Shown: in pieces, positions 56,825 through 64,000 of the stretch | Layout: each line of letters starts with the position of its first letter | Numbering within the stretch: position 1 is the first letter of the stretch | Source of the DNA: Pseudomonas rhodesiae | Lineage (GTDB): Bacteria > Pseudomonadota > Gammaproteobacteria > Pseudomonadales > Pseudomonadaceae | Assembly: GCF_007858255.1 (NCBI RefSeq) | Contig: NZ_VFEU01000007.1 | Coordinates: 124,001-188,000, forward strand | DNA length: 64,000 nucleotides | Direction: 5' to 3' | Position numbers and translations under genes: made by a program | The notes under the pieces: model-generated | Told to the model about the DNA's origin: nothing | Databases searched by the model: none | What the model saw: the letters and a program-made list of their open reading frames with translations, nothing else

Positions 56825-57427
56825 TCAGCGCGAGGCGTCAACCATTTTCCCGCGCTGGAGGGGGGATTCGCCAGGCGACAGCATCCGCGCAATCGCCAAC
56901 TGAATCGCCCGTCTGCGCGCCTCGTGCTCCTGCGAATCCCTCGCCGCCGGTGCCATGCACCACGTTTGCACGACCGTCGCTACCAGTCGCACGATCTCAT
57001 CAGGCGTGAAATCCGCGGTGATGCGTCCTTCCGCCTGGGCAGCGGTGATGGCCGCATGTTTGGCTTCCAGTACGCTGTGACCGGCGGGAAGCAGGAGCAC
57101 TTCTTGGCCTCGCTCCAGGTGGAACCAGGTCATGAGCCGCCATAGGTGCGGCCGCTCGGTGAGCAAATCGTAGGTGCGCCCTGCATAGCCGGGAAGATCG
57201 TCCGCATCGAAGCGCTCGTCCTGCGCCGCGGCGAGGATTTCCCGGCTGAGCACGGCGTCGAAGAGAGCCTCCTTGTCCCCGAAATGGACATAAAGCATCG
57301 GCTTGCTGATGCCTGCAGCCGCCGCGATCCGGTCAATTCGTGCCCCCGCCAGCCCGTTCTCGGCAAATTCCCCCAGCGCAGCGTCCAGCAGCATTTGCTG
57401 GGTCTCGGCGGGACGTCTCTTGGCCAT
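56825..57427 (-). CDS. TetR family transcriptional repressor
   Basis: TetR-type regulator of 200 aa: N-terminal helix-turn-helix (residues ~5-52, IDRIAAAAGISKPMLYVHFG) and a helical ligand-binding domain of the AcrR C-terminal type. It is divergent from an SDR gene and its probable operator is the near-perfect 22-bp palindrome in the 105-base gap between them. The 175-base gap to xfp (convergent) holds nothing recognisable. Confidence 0.9.
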   Translation of the reverse strand: MAKRRPAETQQMLLDAALGEFAENGLAGARIDRIAAAAGISKPMLYVHFGDKEALFDAVLSREILAAAQDERFDADDLPGYAGRTYDLLTERPHLWRLMTWFHLERGQEVLLLPAGHSVLEAKHAAITAAQAEGRITADFTPDEIVRLVATVVQTWCMAPAARDSQEHEARRRAIQLAIARMLSPGESPLQRGKMVDASR

Positions 57428-57473
57428 GGGCCGTTACTCCTCAACAACATTTCATCCGAGCACCCATCATCGC

Positions 57474-57513
57474 TTGACACGGGCGCCATTAACTTACAAA
57501 CTAGTTGGTAAGT
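57474..57513. promoter_or_regulatory. SDR promoter with TetR operator
   Basis: ACTTACAAACT followed directly by AGTTGGTAAGT (57492-57513) is a 22-bp palindrome with one mismatched pair, centred on CTAG. TTGACA at 57474-57479 is a consensus -35 for the SDR gene, and TACAAA (57495-57500) a possible -10 at 15 bases, so the operator covers the -10. Typical of a TetR repressor blocking its neighbour and itself. Confidence 0.8.
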
Positions 57514-57532
57514 AAACCACAGGAGTGCATTT

Positions 57533-58363
57533 ATGTCCAGACATTGGTTCCTCACCGGCGCATCCAGCGGCATCGGTCGCCATCTTGCTGAAATCATCCT
57601 GGCTTCGGGGGATGACCTCACGGCCACCGTCAGGCGTCCCGAGACGCTCGACGACCTGGCAGCACGCTACGGTGACCAGCTCGTTGTCGAACGGCTCGAC
57701 GTGACCGTAAAGGGGGACATCGCACCCGTGGTCCAGCGCGCCGAGGCCCGCCGCCCGGTCGATGTCCTGGTCAACAACGCCGGCGGTGGCATCATCGGCG
57801 CCACCGAAGAGTTTTCCGACGCGGACATCGAAGGGCAGATCAGCCTCAACCTGCTGGCGCCGGTGCACGTCACGCGGGCTTTCATTCCCGCCATGCGCAC
57901 ACGGCGAGCCGGTCGGATCATCCAAATCTCCAGCGCCAGTGGCCAAGGCTCCCTGCCGACCAGCAGTCTTTACCACGCCGCAAAATGGGGTCTGGAAGGC
58001 TTCAGCGAATGCCTTCGCCAGGAACTGGAGGGGTTTGGGGTCTTCGTCACACTCATTGAACCGGGCGGCGCACGCACGAGCTTCAGCCGCAATTTGCAGT
58101 ACGCGCTGGCGAACCCCGCCTATCAGGACACGCCTGCTGGACAGATTCGCGCGATGTTCGAGAACGCGGGTGACGAGTTGTACACGCTCGATCCGCAGAA
58201 GATCGCGCACCGGATCTTCGACACGGCCACGAGCGAGAAGCCACCGCTTCGGGTGGCGCTGGGCGGTGACGCCTTCGGCGTCATCCAGGCGGCGCTCAAG
58301 GGCAGGCTGTCTGCTCTTGAAGCGCAGGAGAGTCTGGCGCGATCGGTGGCCTTCGATAGCTGA
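57533..58363 (+). CDS. SDR family oxidoreductase
   Basis: Short-chain dehydrogenase of 276 aa. Cofactor motif TGASSGIGRH with Arg after beta-2 (TATVRRPETL), which suggests NADP(H); VLVNNAGGG; Ser in QISSASGQG and the active-site YHAAKWGLEG. C-terminal extension of the type seen in SDRs acting on bulky substrates. AGGAG lies before the ATG. The only obvious target of the divergent TetR repressor. Confidence 0.9.
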   Translation: MSRHWFLTGASSGIGRHLAEIILASGDDLTATVRRPETLDDLAARYGDQLVVERLDVTVKGDIAPVVQRAEARRPVDVLVNNAGGGIIGATEEFSDADIEGQISLNLLAPVHVTRAFIPAMRTRRAGRIIQISSASGQGSLPTSSLYHAAKWGLEGFSECLRQELEGFGVFVTLIEPGGARTSFSRNLQYALANPAYQDTPAGQIRAMFENAGDELYTLDPQKIAHRIFDTATSEKPPLRVALGGDAFGVIQAALKGRLSALEAQESLARSVAFDS

Positions 58364-58371
58364 TCGCTGTT

Positions 58372-59634
58372 TCAGGTCAAGCCCAGGGCGACGGCAAAGC
58401 CAGCAGCAGCCATGGCCGCGTACGACGGCAGCACTCTCCATGCGAGCGCCCTACCGGCCAGCGACATCAACAGGACAAGTTTGGTGACCTGATTGACGGA
58501 TGCGGCGATGAACAAGGCCAGGGTGGCCGAAGCGGCGGTGACGGCGCCCTCGGTCACCAGGCGGCCAATCGAGAGCGTGATCGCATCGACGTCCACCAGA
58601 CCCGAGGCAGCGGCGGTCAGCATGACGCCGGCATCCCCGAAGCGATCGGCAAGAAAGCGGCCTGCCAGCATCACCGCGGCCAGGAAGGCTGCGAACTGGA
58701 GCGCGGAGCGCAGCTGCAATGGGTTGCCAAGCTGAAGTTCGGGCAAGTCGTCGGCGGGCGACCGCGCCGCCAGGAACGTCCCCAGAACACCGCCAGCCAC
58801 GGCCATGGCCACGAAGATGACCACCGGGTCCCAGCCGATGCCGGGGGCTGCGATGGCGACGAGAGCCGCCATGCGCGCAAACATGGCTGCGCAGGCGAGC
58901 GCCGCCCCCGCCGCTGCCAGTGGACGCCAGCCTGGCGTCTGCCCGGCCCAGCGCGCCAACGTGGCCGTGGTGGCGGTGCTCGACACGATCCCGCCGAGCA
59001 GCGCTGTGAATACCAGCCCTCGTTTCCTGCCGAGCGAGCGCATCAGGACGAACCCAGCGAACGACAGCACTGCCAGCAGGACAACGGCCCACCAAAGGCG
59101 ATAGGGATTCAACGCCTCATAGGGGCCAAAGCCACGATCAGGGAGTACGGGCAGTACGACCACGCTGATCAACAGCAACTGCGTGCCGCTGCTGATCTCC
59201 GCCTCGGACAGCTTGCCGACGCCGGCGTGCAAGAGCTGCTTGAAACGCAGCAGCGCCAGCACGACCACGGCGGCGACCGCCGAAACGCGCCAAGCGCCAC
59301 TGGTCGCCAGCGCCCCGATGGCGAAAGTCGCAAGGGCGGCGACGGACGTGGTCAGTCCCATCACGGCATGCATATGCGCCGTCACCAGGTAGCCCACCAC
59401 CAGATACACCCCGACGAGTACGAGCAGCGCGATGAGCATGCCGGCTCCCCAGCGCTGGGCCAGCAGCCCGCCAAGGCCGCCGAGCAGGCCGATCAGCGCA
59501 AAGGTGCGAACGCCCGCGACGCGATGTCCCTCGGGCCGCTCGCGTTGCTGCCATCCCCGTTCCAGGCCGATCAGAAGTCCCGAAGCGAGTGCCAGCCCGA
59601 GCCCGACCAGCGCGGGATCATCGAATTCACTCAT
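58372..59634 (-). CDS. MgtC/SapB-DUF4010 family membrane protein
   Basis: Polytopic inner-membrane protein of 420 aa. The N-terminal MgtC-like domain (residues ~1-135, LASGLLIGLERGWQQR, GVRTFALIGLLGGL) has four helices; the C-terminal DUF4010 domain adds about eight more. MgtC proteins modulate the F1Fo ATP synthase or Mg homeostasis in pathogens; the DUF4010 fusion has no settled function. Its ATG overlaps the GAPDH stop codon by four bases, and it is the last gene of the minus-strand operon. Confidence 0.85.
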   Translation of the reverse strand: MSEFDDPALVGLGLALASGLLIGLERGWQQRERPEGHRVAGVRTFALIGLLGGLGGLLAQRWGAGMLIALLVLVGVYLVVGYLVTAHMHAVMGLTTSVAALATFAIGALATSGAWRVSAVAAVVVLALLRFKQLLHAGVGKLSEAEISSGTQLLLISVVVLPVLPDRGFGPYEALNPYRLWWAVVLLAVLSFAGFVLMRSLGRKRGLVFTALLGGIVSSTATTATLARWAGQTPGWRPLAAAGAALACAAMFARMAALVAIAAPGIGWDPVVIFVAMAVAGGVLGTFLAARSPADDLPELQLGNPLQLRSALQFAAFLAAVMLAGRFLADRFGDAGVMLTAAASGLVDVDAITLSIGRLVTEGAVTAASATLALFIAASVNQVTKLVLLMSLAGRALAWRVLPSYAAMAAAGFAVALGLT

Positions 59635-60686
59635 CGTCGAACCTGGACGCGGTCGCGGATGAAATCACGCTGCAGTCCCAGCGAAGCATCGGTGCGCGCC
59701 ATCGACACCTGGGGATCGGTCTCGATGCCGCTCAAGGCGCGAATGGCATCGATGGTTTCGGGAATCACGATCGCCTGGTTGAAGACCTGGTAGGTGTAGT
59801 ACGCCTGATCGCCTTCGACCGAAAGCACGTCCTCCCACAACGCGACCTCCCACAGGTCGCCGCGCGGGCGGCCGAGATCGGCCATCAGTTCCACCGTGCT
59901 GTTGAGGGCCACGAGACCATCCGAGGATCGCACGAACGCGATCCGTGGCGCAGCGCGAAAGGCCGCCAGCACCTCGTCGCGCGTGGCCGGCCTCGTCAGT
60001 TCGACCCACCAGGTGTGCAGGTGGCTGCTGTTGTGCGGCGCCTTGACCGCGATCGTGACGACGTCCAGGTCCGGGATCACAGTGCGCGCGTCCGGTCCCT
60101 GATGGCTGGGGATCGTCTTCTCCGGCACGAGCGTGTTGATGATGCCCTCCGCATGCGCCTCCCACGGGTCGGAAGCCCGGCGGATCAGCGTCCCGCGGGC
60201 TCGCTTGAGCAGGCCCGCTGTCCGAAGCGCCCCGAGGGTGCGCACGATCGACGTCGTGTTGCAGGACACCACCCGGGTGGAGGTGCGGCCGATCGCGGTT
60301 GCGTAGTTCTCCTGCGCGACGAACGAATGACCGGTCAACGCGTGGGACTCGCCGCCATGGAAGATGGACTTCACACCGGCAGCGTCGTACGCCCTCTTGT
60401 TGACCGCGGCGACTTTCTTGGGTGTGCAATCGACCACGACGTCCGCGTTGGCGAGCAGGTCGGCCAGATCGCCCGCGACAGGAAGCCCCGCAGCACGCAT
60501 CGATTGTGCGGCTTCAGCGGTCGCCGCGTAAATCGGGAAAGCGCGCTGCGCGGCCACCTGCAGGCGATAGTCGTGCACCACATCCGCGACGCCGGCTAGC
60601 GCCATGTCCTCCTGGAGTGCGACCGCATCCGCCACCCGCTTGCCGATCACACCGTATCCGTTCACCGCCACTCTGACCTTGTTCAT
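59631..60686 (-). CDS. Type II glyceraldehyde-3-phosphate dehydrogenase
   Basis: Archaeal-type (class II) phosphorylating GAPDH of 351 aa, unrelated in length and motifs to bacterial GapA. The Rossmann motif is VNGYGVIGKRVADA, the catalytic Cys is in VVSCNTTSIVR, and the His-rich NSSHLHTWWVE matches the type II phosphate region. Class II enzymes use NADP and NAD, and this one would act on the glyceraldehyde 3-phosphate released by the phosphoketolase. Overlaps the MgtC gene by four bases; 27 bases follow the UbiB-like gene. Confidence 0.88.
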   Translation of the reverse strand: MNKVRVAVNGYGVIGKRVADAVALQEDMALAGVADVVHDYRLQVAAQRAFPIYAATAEAAQSMRAAGLPVAGDLADLLANADVVVDCTPKKVAAVNKRAYDAAGVKSIFHGGESHALTGHSFVAQENYATAIGRTSTRVVSCNTTSIVRTLGALRTAGLLKRARGTLIRRASDPWEAHAEGIINTLVPEKTIPSHQGPDARTVIPDLDVVTIAVKAPHNSSHLHTWWVELTRPATRDEVLAAFRAAPRIAFVRSSDGLVALNSTVELMADLGRPRGDLWEVALWEDVLSVEGDQAYYTYQVFNQAIVIPETIDAIRALSGIETDPQVSMARTDASLGLQRDFIRDRVQVRR

Positions 60687-60713
60687 GCCTGACTCCTTGC
60701 TTGATGAGGCGCC

Positions 60714-62336
60714 TCAGCCGCGGCTGCGCGCGATGGAAAACGTGAACCGGATCGCCAGCGCATAGCCCAGCAGCGCGAGTACCGGCATGTCGCCCCAGCG
60801 CGGGCCCACGCCGTGCTGCATCAACAAGCTCGATGCGATGTACAGGCCGAGCGTCACGAGCGCCAGCGCGACGCGACGGCCGAGGCGGTCGATCCCGCTC
60901 AGCATCCTGGCATCCGGCTTGATCGACAGTTGCAGCAGGTCACCCTGCCGCAAGACGCTGTGCAGACGCCGCGCCAGCAGGGAGGGCAGGGCGTGGGCCG
61001 CGTTCCCCAGTTCATAGGGCAGACGCTGCGATGCCGCAGACTTGGGCTCGTCGAAGACGCCCGTGGTCGTGTGGCGAGAGATGGCTTCGATGATGGAAAA
61101 CTCGGGTGCCAGCAGGCGCACCGTCCCTTCGAGCAACAACAGGGTACGCGTGAGCACGAGGAGGTCCCTGGGCAGCCGGACTTCCTGGGTCCGGCCCGCC
61201 GCCACGAGCTGCGCGAGAGCACCTGAGAGCGACCAGTCCTTCAGCGGCCTCTGTGCGCAGTCTGCGACCAGGGCACGCACGACAGGCACGAACACGGCCC
61301 GATCGGTGCCGTCGCCGAGCAGGCCCAGGTCGAGCCAGGCATCGACCACCCATTCGGCATCCTGCTCGACGAAGGCCAGGGCGAACGCCACCAGCGCCCG
61401 CCGCATGTTGCCGTCGACCCGGCCCACGATGCCGAAGTCGTGCAGGCATATGCGGCCATCGTCCATCACGAAGACGTTGCCGGGATGGGGGTCGCCGTGG
61501 AAGAAGCCATCGCGGAAGATCTGGGCGACGTAGCTGTCCACGAGTTTGCCCGCGGCCGCCACCGCGGTGGACGAAGGCAGACCGTGCAGGTGAGCTCCGT
61601 GGCTGAACTGCTGGACCATGACGGTCGGCGTGCACAGGCCGTCCACCACGTCGGGGATCACGATGTCGGCAGAGCCGCGCCAGGCGTCGGCGAAACGTCG
61701 CACGGAAGCTGCCTCGCGCGACAAATCCATCTCGTAGCGGAAGTTGGCCGCAACCTCGTCCACGATGGCTGCCAGCCCCCAGCGACGCAGCGAGGGCACG
61801 AGCCCCTGCATGACCAGGACGATGCGGCGCAGGATGCGCATGTCGGTCTCGGCCTGCTCGGCCGCGCCAGGGCGGCGGATCTTCACCACCACTTCCGTCC
61901 CGTCCGGCAGGGCTGCACGATGAATCTGGGCGATCGAGGCCGCGGCGAGCGCGTGCATGTCGAAGCGTGCGAAGACCTGCTGCCATGGGCGGCCGAGCGC
62001 CGCCTCGACCTCCTGGACCGCCTGCTCGGGAGGAAACGGCGCCACATTGGCCTGCAGGCTGGCCAGAGCCTCTTGCGCATCGGGCGCCAGAATGTCGGCC
62101 CGCAGGCTGAGATGCTGGCCCAGCTTCACGAAGGTCGTGCCCAATCGCTGCAGCACTTCGGCGAAGCGGTCGGCCGCCCGGTGGGTATCGCAGCGCATCA
62201 GGCCCCGGTGCCAGGCCACCCAGAGCAGGAACCCGCTCAGGGCCATAGCGATCTGCGTGGCCCGGCGCAGCGCCGAGCGTTGCGTTGGGCGGCCCGCAAG
62301 ACGCACGGTGGAAACGGGGCGGTTCGGTCGCGTCAT
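60714..62336 (-). CDS. ABC1/UbiB-type atypical kinase
   Basis: UbiB/AarF-family protein kinase-like ATPase of 540 aa. The invariant Lys is in EVVVKIRRPG, the KxGQ motif in FVKLGQHLSLRADIL, the family box in HGDPHPGNVFV and DFG in LHDFGIVGRV. Two C-terminal helices (ALVTLGLYIASSLLM, LALLGYALAIRFTF) anchor it in the inner membrane. UbiB proteins support ubiquinone synthesis or lipid handling; this is an extra copy. Its start overlaps the stop of the dehydrogenase by four bases. Confidence 0.9.
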   Translation of the reverse strand: MTRPNRPVSTVRLAGRPTQRSALRRATQIAMALSGFLLWVAWHRGLMRCDTHRAADRFAEVLQRLGTTFVKLGQHLSLRADILAPDAQEALASLQANVAPFPPEQAVQEVEAALGRPWQQVFARFDMHALAAASIAQIHRAALPDGTEVVVKIRRPGAAEQAETDMRILRRIVLVMQGLVPSLRRWGLAAIVDEVAANFRYEMDLSREAASVRRFADAWRGSADIVIPDVVDGLCTPTVMVQQFSHGAHLHGLPSSTAVAAAGKLVDSYVAQIFRDGFFHGDPHPGNVFVMDDGRICLHDFGIVGRVDGNMRRALVAFALAFVEQDAEWVVDAWLDLGLLGDGTDRAVFVPVVRALVADCAQRPLKDWSLSGALAQLVAAGRTQEVRLPRDLLVLTRTLLLLEGTVRLLAPEFSIIEAISRHTTTGVFDEPKSAASQRLPYELGNAAHALPSLLARRLHSVLRQGDLLQLSIKPDARMLSGIDRLGRRVALALVTLGLYIASSLLMQHGVGPRWGDMPVLALLGYALAIRFTFSIARSRG

Positions 62337-63364
62337 GGCTCATCCAACCTGTTGCGCAGGCGGCCCGCATGCCAGGCTGCGATGTTCGAGATGGTCTCGT
62401 CGAGGATGCGCGCGATCGCCTCCGACGTGTTGAACCCGACATGCGGTGTCACGAGCACACGCGGATGCGTCAGCAGTGGGCTGGATGCCGACCAGCCGGT
62501 ATCGCAACCCAGTCCGCCGCAGCCCGTGGGCACTTCGGGAGACAGATCCCCTTCCTGTTCCAGCACGTCCAGTCCTGCTGCGGCGACGGTACCTGCCTCC
62601 AGTGCGTGCAGCAGGGCGGCCTCGTCGATGAGCGCACCCCGTGCCGTGTTGATCAGTACCATGCCCGGTTTCATGCGCGCGAAGGCCTGGCCATCGAGAA
62701 GGTGGTGCGTGGCCTGCGTGGCCGGAACATGAAGGCTCAGAACATCGCTGCTTTGCAGCATCTGCTCCCACGTCACCACGCGGACGCCGGCGATGGGTGC
62801 TGCCGTGATGTCGAGCGATGGGGCGAGGGCCGGGTCGTACGCGAGAACTTCCATGCCGAAGCCCAGGGCGATACGGGCCACGTGGCGCCCGATCCGGCCC
62901 AGCCCGACGATGCCCAGCGTCTTGCCTTCCAGCTCGAAGCCGGTGAGGCCGCGGTAAGCGAAAGAACCTTGGCGCGCCCGCTCGTGGGCTTGTGTCAGAT
63001 GGCGAGCCACGCCCAGCAGCAGCGCGAAGGCATGTTCGGCGACGCTGGCAGACCCATAGTCCGGCACGTGGCACACGGCAATGCCGCGTCGGCGGCAAGC
63101 CTGCAGGTCGATGTGATCGAAGCCCGCGGAGCGCGTTGCCACGAGCCGCACGCGCGGCAGCAACCGGAGCACTGATTCGTCAACGCGCGTGCGCACGAAG
63201 ACGCACAGCACCTCGGTGTCTTCATCGCCGACATCGGATACCACCAGGCGTTCGTTCTGGACGAAGTGCGCGTGCCAGTGGGTCGGAAGCCTTTGCTGCA
63301 GCGCGGCCTGGTCCGCCGGTGCGATGTCGGAGAACAGAACGGACAGACGGTTTTGTGCGGTCAT
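62333..63364 (-). CDS. D-isomer 2-hydroxyacid dehydrogenase (D-lactate dehydrogenase-like)
   Basis: NAD-dependent dehydrogenase of 343 aa. The NAD motif is LGIVGLGRIGRHVAR. The Arg-Glu-His triad is in ATRSAGFDHIDL, DVLEQEGDLSP and VLVTPHVGFNTSE, and an insertion between Glu and His resembles fermentative D-lactate dehydrogenases of the LdhA type. It could reduce pyruvate to D-lactate and reoxidise NADH. The ATG at 63364 has GAGGAGG upstream; longer reading to 63760 is out of family. Overlaps both neighbours by four bases. Confidence 0.88.
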   Translation of the reverse strand: MTAQNRLSVLFSDIAPADQAALQQRLPTHWHAHFVQNERLVVSDVGDEDTEVLCVFVRTRVDESVLRLLPRVRLVATRSAGFDHIDLQACRRRGIAVCHVPDYGSASVAEHAFALLLGVARHLTQAHERARQGSFAYRGLTGFELEGKTLGIVGLGRIGRHVARIALGFGMEVLAYDPALAPSLDITAAPIAGVRVVTWEQMLQSSDVLSLHVPATQATHHLLDGQAFARMKPGMVLINTARGALIDEAALLHALEAGTVAAAGLDVLEQEGDLSPEVPTGCGGLGCDTGWSASSPLLTHPRVLVTPHVGFNTSEAIARILDETISNIAAWHAGRLRNRLDEP

Positions 63365-63615
63365 GAGCCCTCCTCGATTACCCGGTGCAGGGACAGGATG
63401 CAGAACGCGGCGATGAAGTGCCCGGTCTTGGTGCCTTGCGCGAGTTCCGCTTGCGCGAATACCGTCGGCAGCCGGCCGGCGACCGCATCGCGCATGGTCT
63501 CGAATCCGTCGAGCAACTGAACCGTGAAGAACGCCGCGCGGCGCATCGGGCCCTGCGTGCGGCCGCAGTCCGCGTAGGCCAGTGCGGGCTTGAATCTGGC
63601 CGGAGGATTCGTCAT
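63361..63615 (-). CDS. Conserved small protein, unknown function
   Basis: Not recognised. An 84-aa soluble protein with a mixed alpha-beta character (AAFFTVQLLDGFETMRDAVA, GHFIAAFCILSLHRVIE). It is stitched by four-base overlaps to the D-lactate dehydrogenase-like gene downstream and to the membrane protein gene upstream, so it is a true member of the operon. Confidence 0.6.
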   Translation of the reverse strand: MTNPPARFKPALAYADCGRTQGPMRRAAFFTVQLLDGFETMRDAVAGRLPTVFAQAELAQGTKTGHFIAAFCILSLHRVIEEGS

Positions 63616-64000
63616 GGCACGGCCAGCCTCGCTCGGGGCTCACGGAACTGCCACAGCACGATGAAGCTGAGCACAGCGGCAAAGAAGCACCACACCGAGA
63701 TGAACCAGGTTGCATAGAACATGTAGGCGGCGATTGCGGAGACAAAGGCGGCCACCCCAAAAGCCGCCACGCGCCGGTGGCTAGAAACCATCAGGCTTGC
63801 GCAGGTGCCGATCAGATACAGGGCCATCGTGGTCATCACGTAGAAGTGCGGAGAGTCGTAGAGGATGTGCTGGCCGACCACGCGGGCCGTGATGGGCAGC
63901 TTCACCAGCATCGCCAGCAGGTACAGACCGACGAGCGCGCCCGCGACTGCAATGGCCACCAGAACCCGACGGCGCCAACGGACGCTCTCCAGCGCCAGCG
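63612..64000 (-). CDS. Integral membrane protein, 5' end outside the window
   Basis: Partial. The reading frame is open to the window edge, with a possible GTG start at 63959 but a continuing frame (ESVRWRRRVLVAIAV) upstream, so the true start is probably beyond 64000. At least four membrane helices are visible (AIAVAGALVGLYLLAMLV, FYVMTTMALYLIGTCASL, VAAFGVAAFVSAIAAYMF, SVWCFFAAVLSFIVLW). Not recognised as a named family. It overlaps the next gene by four bases. Confidence 0.6.
   Translation of the reverse strand, partial: LALESVRWRRRVLVAIAVAGALVGLYLLAMLVKLPITARVVGQHILYDSPHFYVMTTMALYLIGTCASLMVSSHRRVAAFGVAAFVSAIAAYMFYATWFISVWCFFAAVLSFIVLWQFREPRARLAVP

Noticed and set aside
61012..62442. 476-residue minus-strand frame over the UbiB-like gene
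   Set aside because: Alternative frame with Arg/Gly-rich low-complexity sequence. The UbiB frame has all catalytic motifs.
33734..64000. Direct repeat of the tRNA-Gly 3' end inside the window as the right end of the element
   Set aside because: I could not find a second GTCTCGTTTCCCGCTCCA to the right of 31508, so the element is taken to continue past the window.
31509..64000. CRISPR array
   Set aside because: No regularly spaced repeats were seen in the element or in the core part.

Overview
The window is a Pseudomonas chromosome, most likely of the P. fluorescens group, carrying the left part of an integrated mobile element. Evidence for the host is the typical core gene set and order (htpG, fabA-fabB followed by a hybrid sensor kinase, gpsA, sixA, pyrF) and a REPIN-like inverted pair at 2781-2854 of the type known from P. 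fluorescens SBW25. Evidence for the element is a ~640-residue tyrosine integrase starting 229 bases past the 3' end of a tRNA-Gly(GCC) gene, followed by about 30 kb of metal-resistance and metabolic cargo with no core genes. This is the arrangement of the ICEclc/PAGI-2 family. The far end of the element is outside the window.

Core region, 1-31508. In order: htpG; a dienelactone hydrolase-type protein; pirin; OsmC; a secreted amidohydrolase; the fabA-fabB operon for unsaturated fatty acids with a candidate DesT-type operator; a minus-strand cluster of TonB receptor, periplasmic binding protein and hybrid kinase; gpsA, a DUF4389 protein and sixA; an acyl-CoA ligase, thioesterase and two alpha/beta hydrolases; a DUF4892 protein; an AI-2E family permease; a two-component pair; pyrF; oxidoreductases; a MocR regulator; a chemoreceptor; and a duplicated tRNA-Glu/tRNA-Gly pair under one clear sigma-70 promoter.

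Element, 31491-64000. (a) Integrase. (b) A regulator patch, 33734-37455: a cysteine hydrolase with a divergent GlxA-type AraC regulator, a LysR effector domain that lacks its DNA-binding domain, divergent from a small XRE regulator across two matched palindromes, and a complete LysR. (c) A complete periplasmic and cytoplasmic copper resistance cluster, 37546-47689. It runs copA-copB-DUF411-DUF2933-P1B ATPase-copC-copD on the minus strand and copRS on the plus strand, with a perfect cop-box palindrome in the divergent promoter. (d) A low-oxygen metabolism module, 48076-64000. A consensus ANR/FNR box (TTGAT-N4-ATCAA) lies at class II distance from a -10 element. It precedes a second DUF2933 protein, a Cys-tailed HMA metal chaperone, a DUF3141 protein with a PHA-synthase-like nucleophile, acetate kinase, a MerR regulator with its own textbook promoter, cyclopropane fatty acid synthase and phosphoketolase. 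A TetR/SDR pair with a near-perfect 22-bp operator follows. A tightly overlapping minus-strand operon then holds a small hydrophobic protein, an unknown 84-aa protein, a D-lactate dehydrogenase-like enzyme, a UbiB-type kinase, a type II (archaeal-like) GAPDH and an MgtC/DUF4010 membrane protein.

Working model (inference): the last module gives an obligately respiring pseudomonad a fermentative ATP route when oxygen is short. Phosphoketolase makes acetyl phosphate, acetate kinase turns it into ATP, type II GAPDH processes the glyceraldehyde 3-phosphate, and a D-lactate dehydrogenase-like enzyme rebalances NADH. Membrane cyclopropanation and Cu(I) handling would protect the same non-growing, oxygen-limited cells.
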